A stretch of DNA of 14,794 nucleotides from Spirochaetia bacterium (GTDB lineage: Bacteria; Spirochaetota; Spirochaetia; PWKH01): NCBI GenBank assembly GCA_007128345.1, contig SKXS01000268.1, positions 1-14,794 on the forward strand, given 5' to 3'. The notes below the pieces were generated by a model that worked only from the letters and a program-made list of their open reading frames with translations, was not told the origin of the DNA and did no database searches. Made by a program: the position numbers and the translations under genes. Positions 14,550 through 14,794 of this stretch are shown here, one piece after another. Numbering within the stretch: position 1 is the stretch's first letter; each line of letters begins with the position of its first letter.

Positions 14550-14794
14550 ATGAAAATATATTTACATTACTTGGTTGAAAAATCTTCTAATTATGCACAA
14601 AAGCATTTGCCTTCTTTCCGAAACACCGAGTTGGACTATAAGCGTATTTTCCAACTATGCACCATTTTAATATTTTCACTGGCAGGGTTTGGGATTATTG
14701 CTCCCATATTACCACTTATTCAAACCTGGGGAGGAGTTTCCACCACACAAATTGGCCTCTATGTCTCTTCTTTTGCCCTGGCTCGACTTTTGGC
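14550..14794 (+). CDS. MFS transporter, N-terminal part (runs off the window)
   Basis: The frame is open from the ATG at 14550 to the end of the window (81 codons plus two bases). After a polar leader of about 34 residues, the sequence LCTILIFSLAGFGIIAPILP forms a first transmembrane helix with the G-x-G/P-x-x-P pattern typical of the first helix of major facilitator transporters, DHA1 drug-efflux type. Then follow TTQIGLYVSSFALARLL, the usual start of helix 2. Function would be proton-coupled export or uptake at the inner membrane; the substrate cannot be told. No Shine-Dalgarno precedes the ATG, and the leader is longer than usual, so a downstream start such as TTG at 14571 is possible. Codons are AT-rich compared with the preceding genes, suggesting a different origin. 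Confidence 0.7.
   Translation, partial: MKIYLHYLVEKSSNYAQKHLPSFRNTELDYKRIFQLCTILIFSLAGFGIIAPILPLIQTWGGVSTTQIGLYVSSFALARLL

Overview
The window looks like ordinary chromosomal sequence of a free-living bacterium, most likely a spirochaete. That placement is inference from gene content and style: a four-cysteine ribosomal protein L28, a lipoprotein combining Listeria-Bacteroides-type repeats with a DUF1566-like C-terminus, and tRNA genes without an encoded CCA. No marker gene here settles it. GC content is moderate to high until about position 14440, where the sequence turns clearly AT-rich.

Layout. 1-470: a tRNA-like structured element of unclear identity, then tRNA-Arg(UCU) and tRNA-Pro(UGG), all on the minus strand, with a good minus-strand promoter at 481-509. 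562-1236: nth (endonuclease III), apparently leaderless, overlapping at its 3' end an unrecognised minus-strand gene (1177-1689). 1813-2040: rpmB with its own terminator. 2166-4637: a full-length aspartokinase/homoserine dehydrogenase fusion whose kinase active-site motifs are largely gone. 4638-6988: galTK on the minus strand with an ATGA overlap, divergent from a LacI-family regulator (7076-8113). A single 16-bp palindrome lies in the overlapping divergent promoters. 8061-8954: a small MscS-type channel (minus). 9085-10026: a ketopantoate reductase family protein. 9953-11551: a RecQ-like helicase with an unusual C-terminus (minus). 11628-14084: an 818-residue lipoprotein with eight repeats of almost fixed 79-residue length. 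14085-14549: mostly empty. 14550 to the end: the 5' end of an MFS transporter gene in AT-rich DNA.

How the genes work together. galT, galK and the divergent regulator form one galactose (Leloir) unit; galE and galM are not in the window. The other genes are single housekeeping or surface genes with no obvious joint pathway. A recurring architectural trait is that all four convergent pairs either abut (4637/4638) or overlap by 53-74 bp, leaving no room for intergenic terminators.

No CRISPR array, complete insertion sequence, prophage or recognisable defence system was seen. The most unusual items are the pseudokinase-like N-terminus of the homoserine dehydrogenase fusion, the tRNA-like element at the left edge, and the length-locked repeat lipoprotein.
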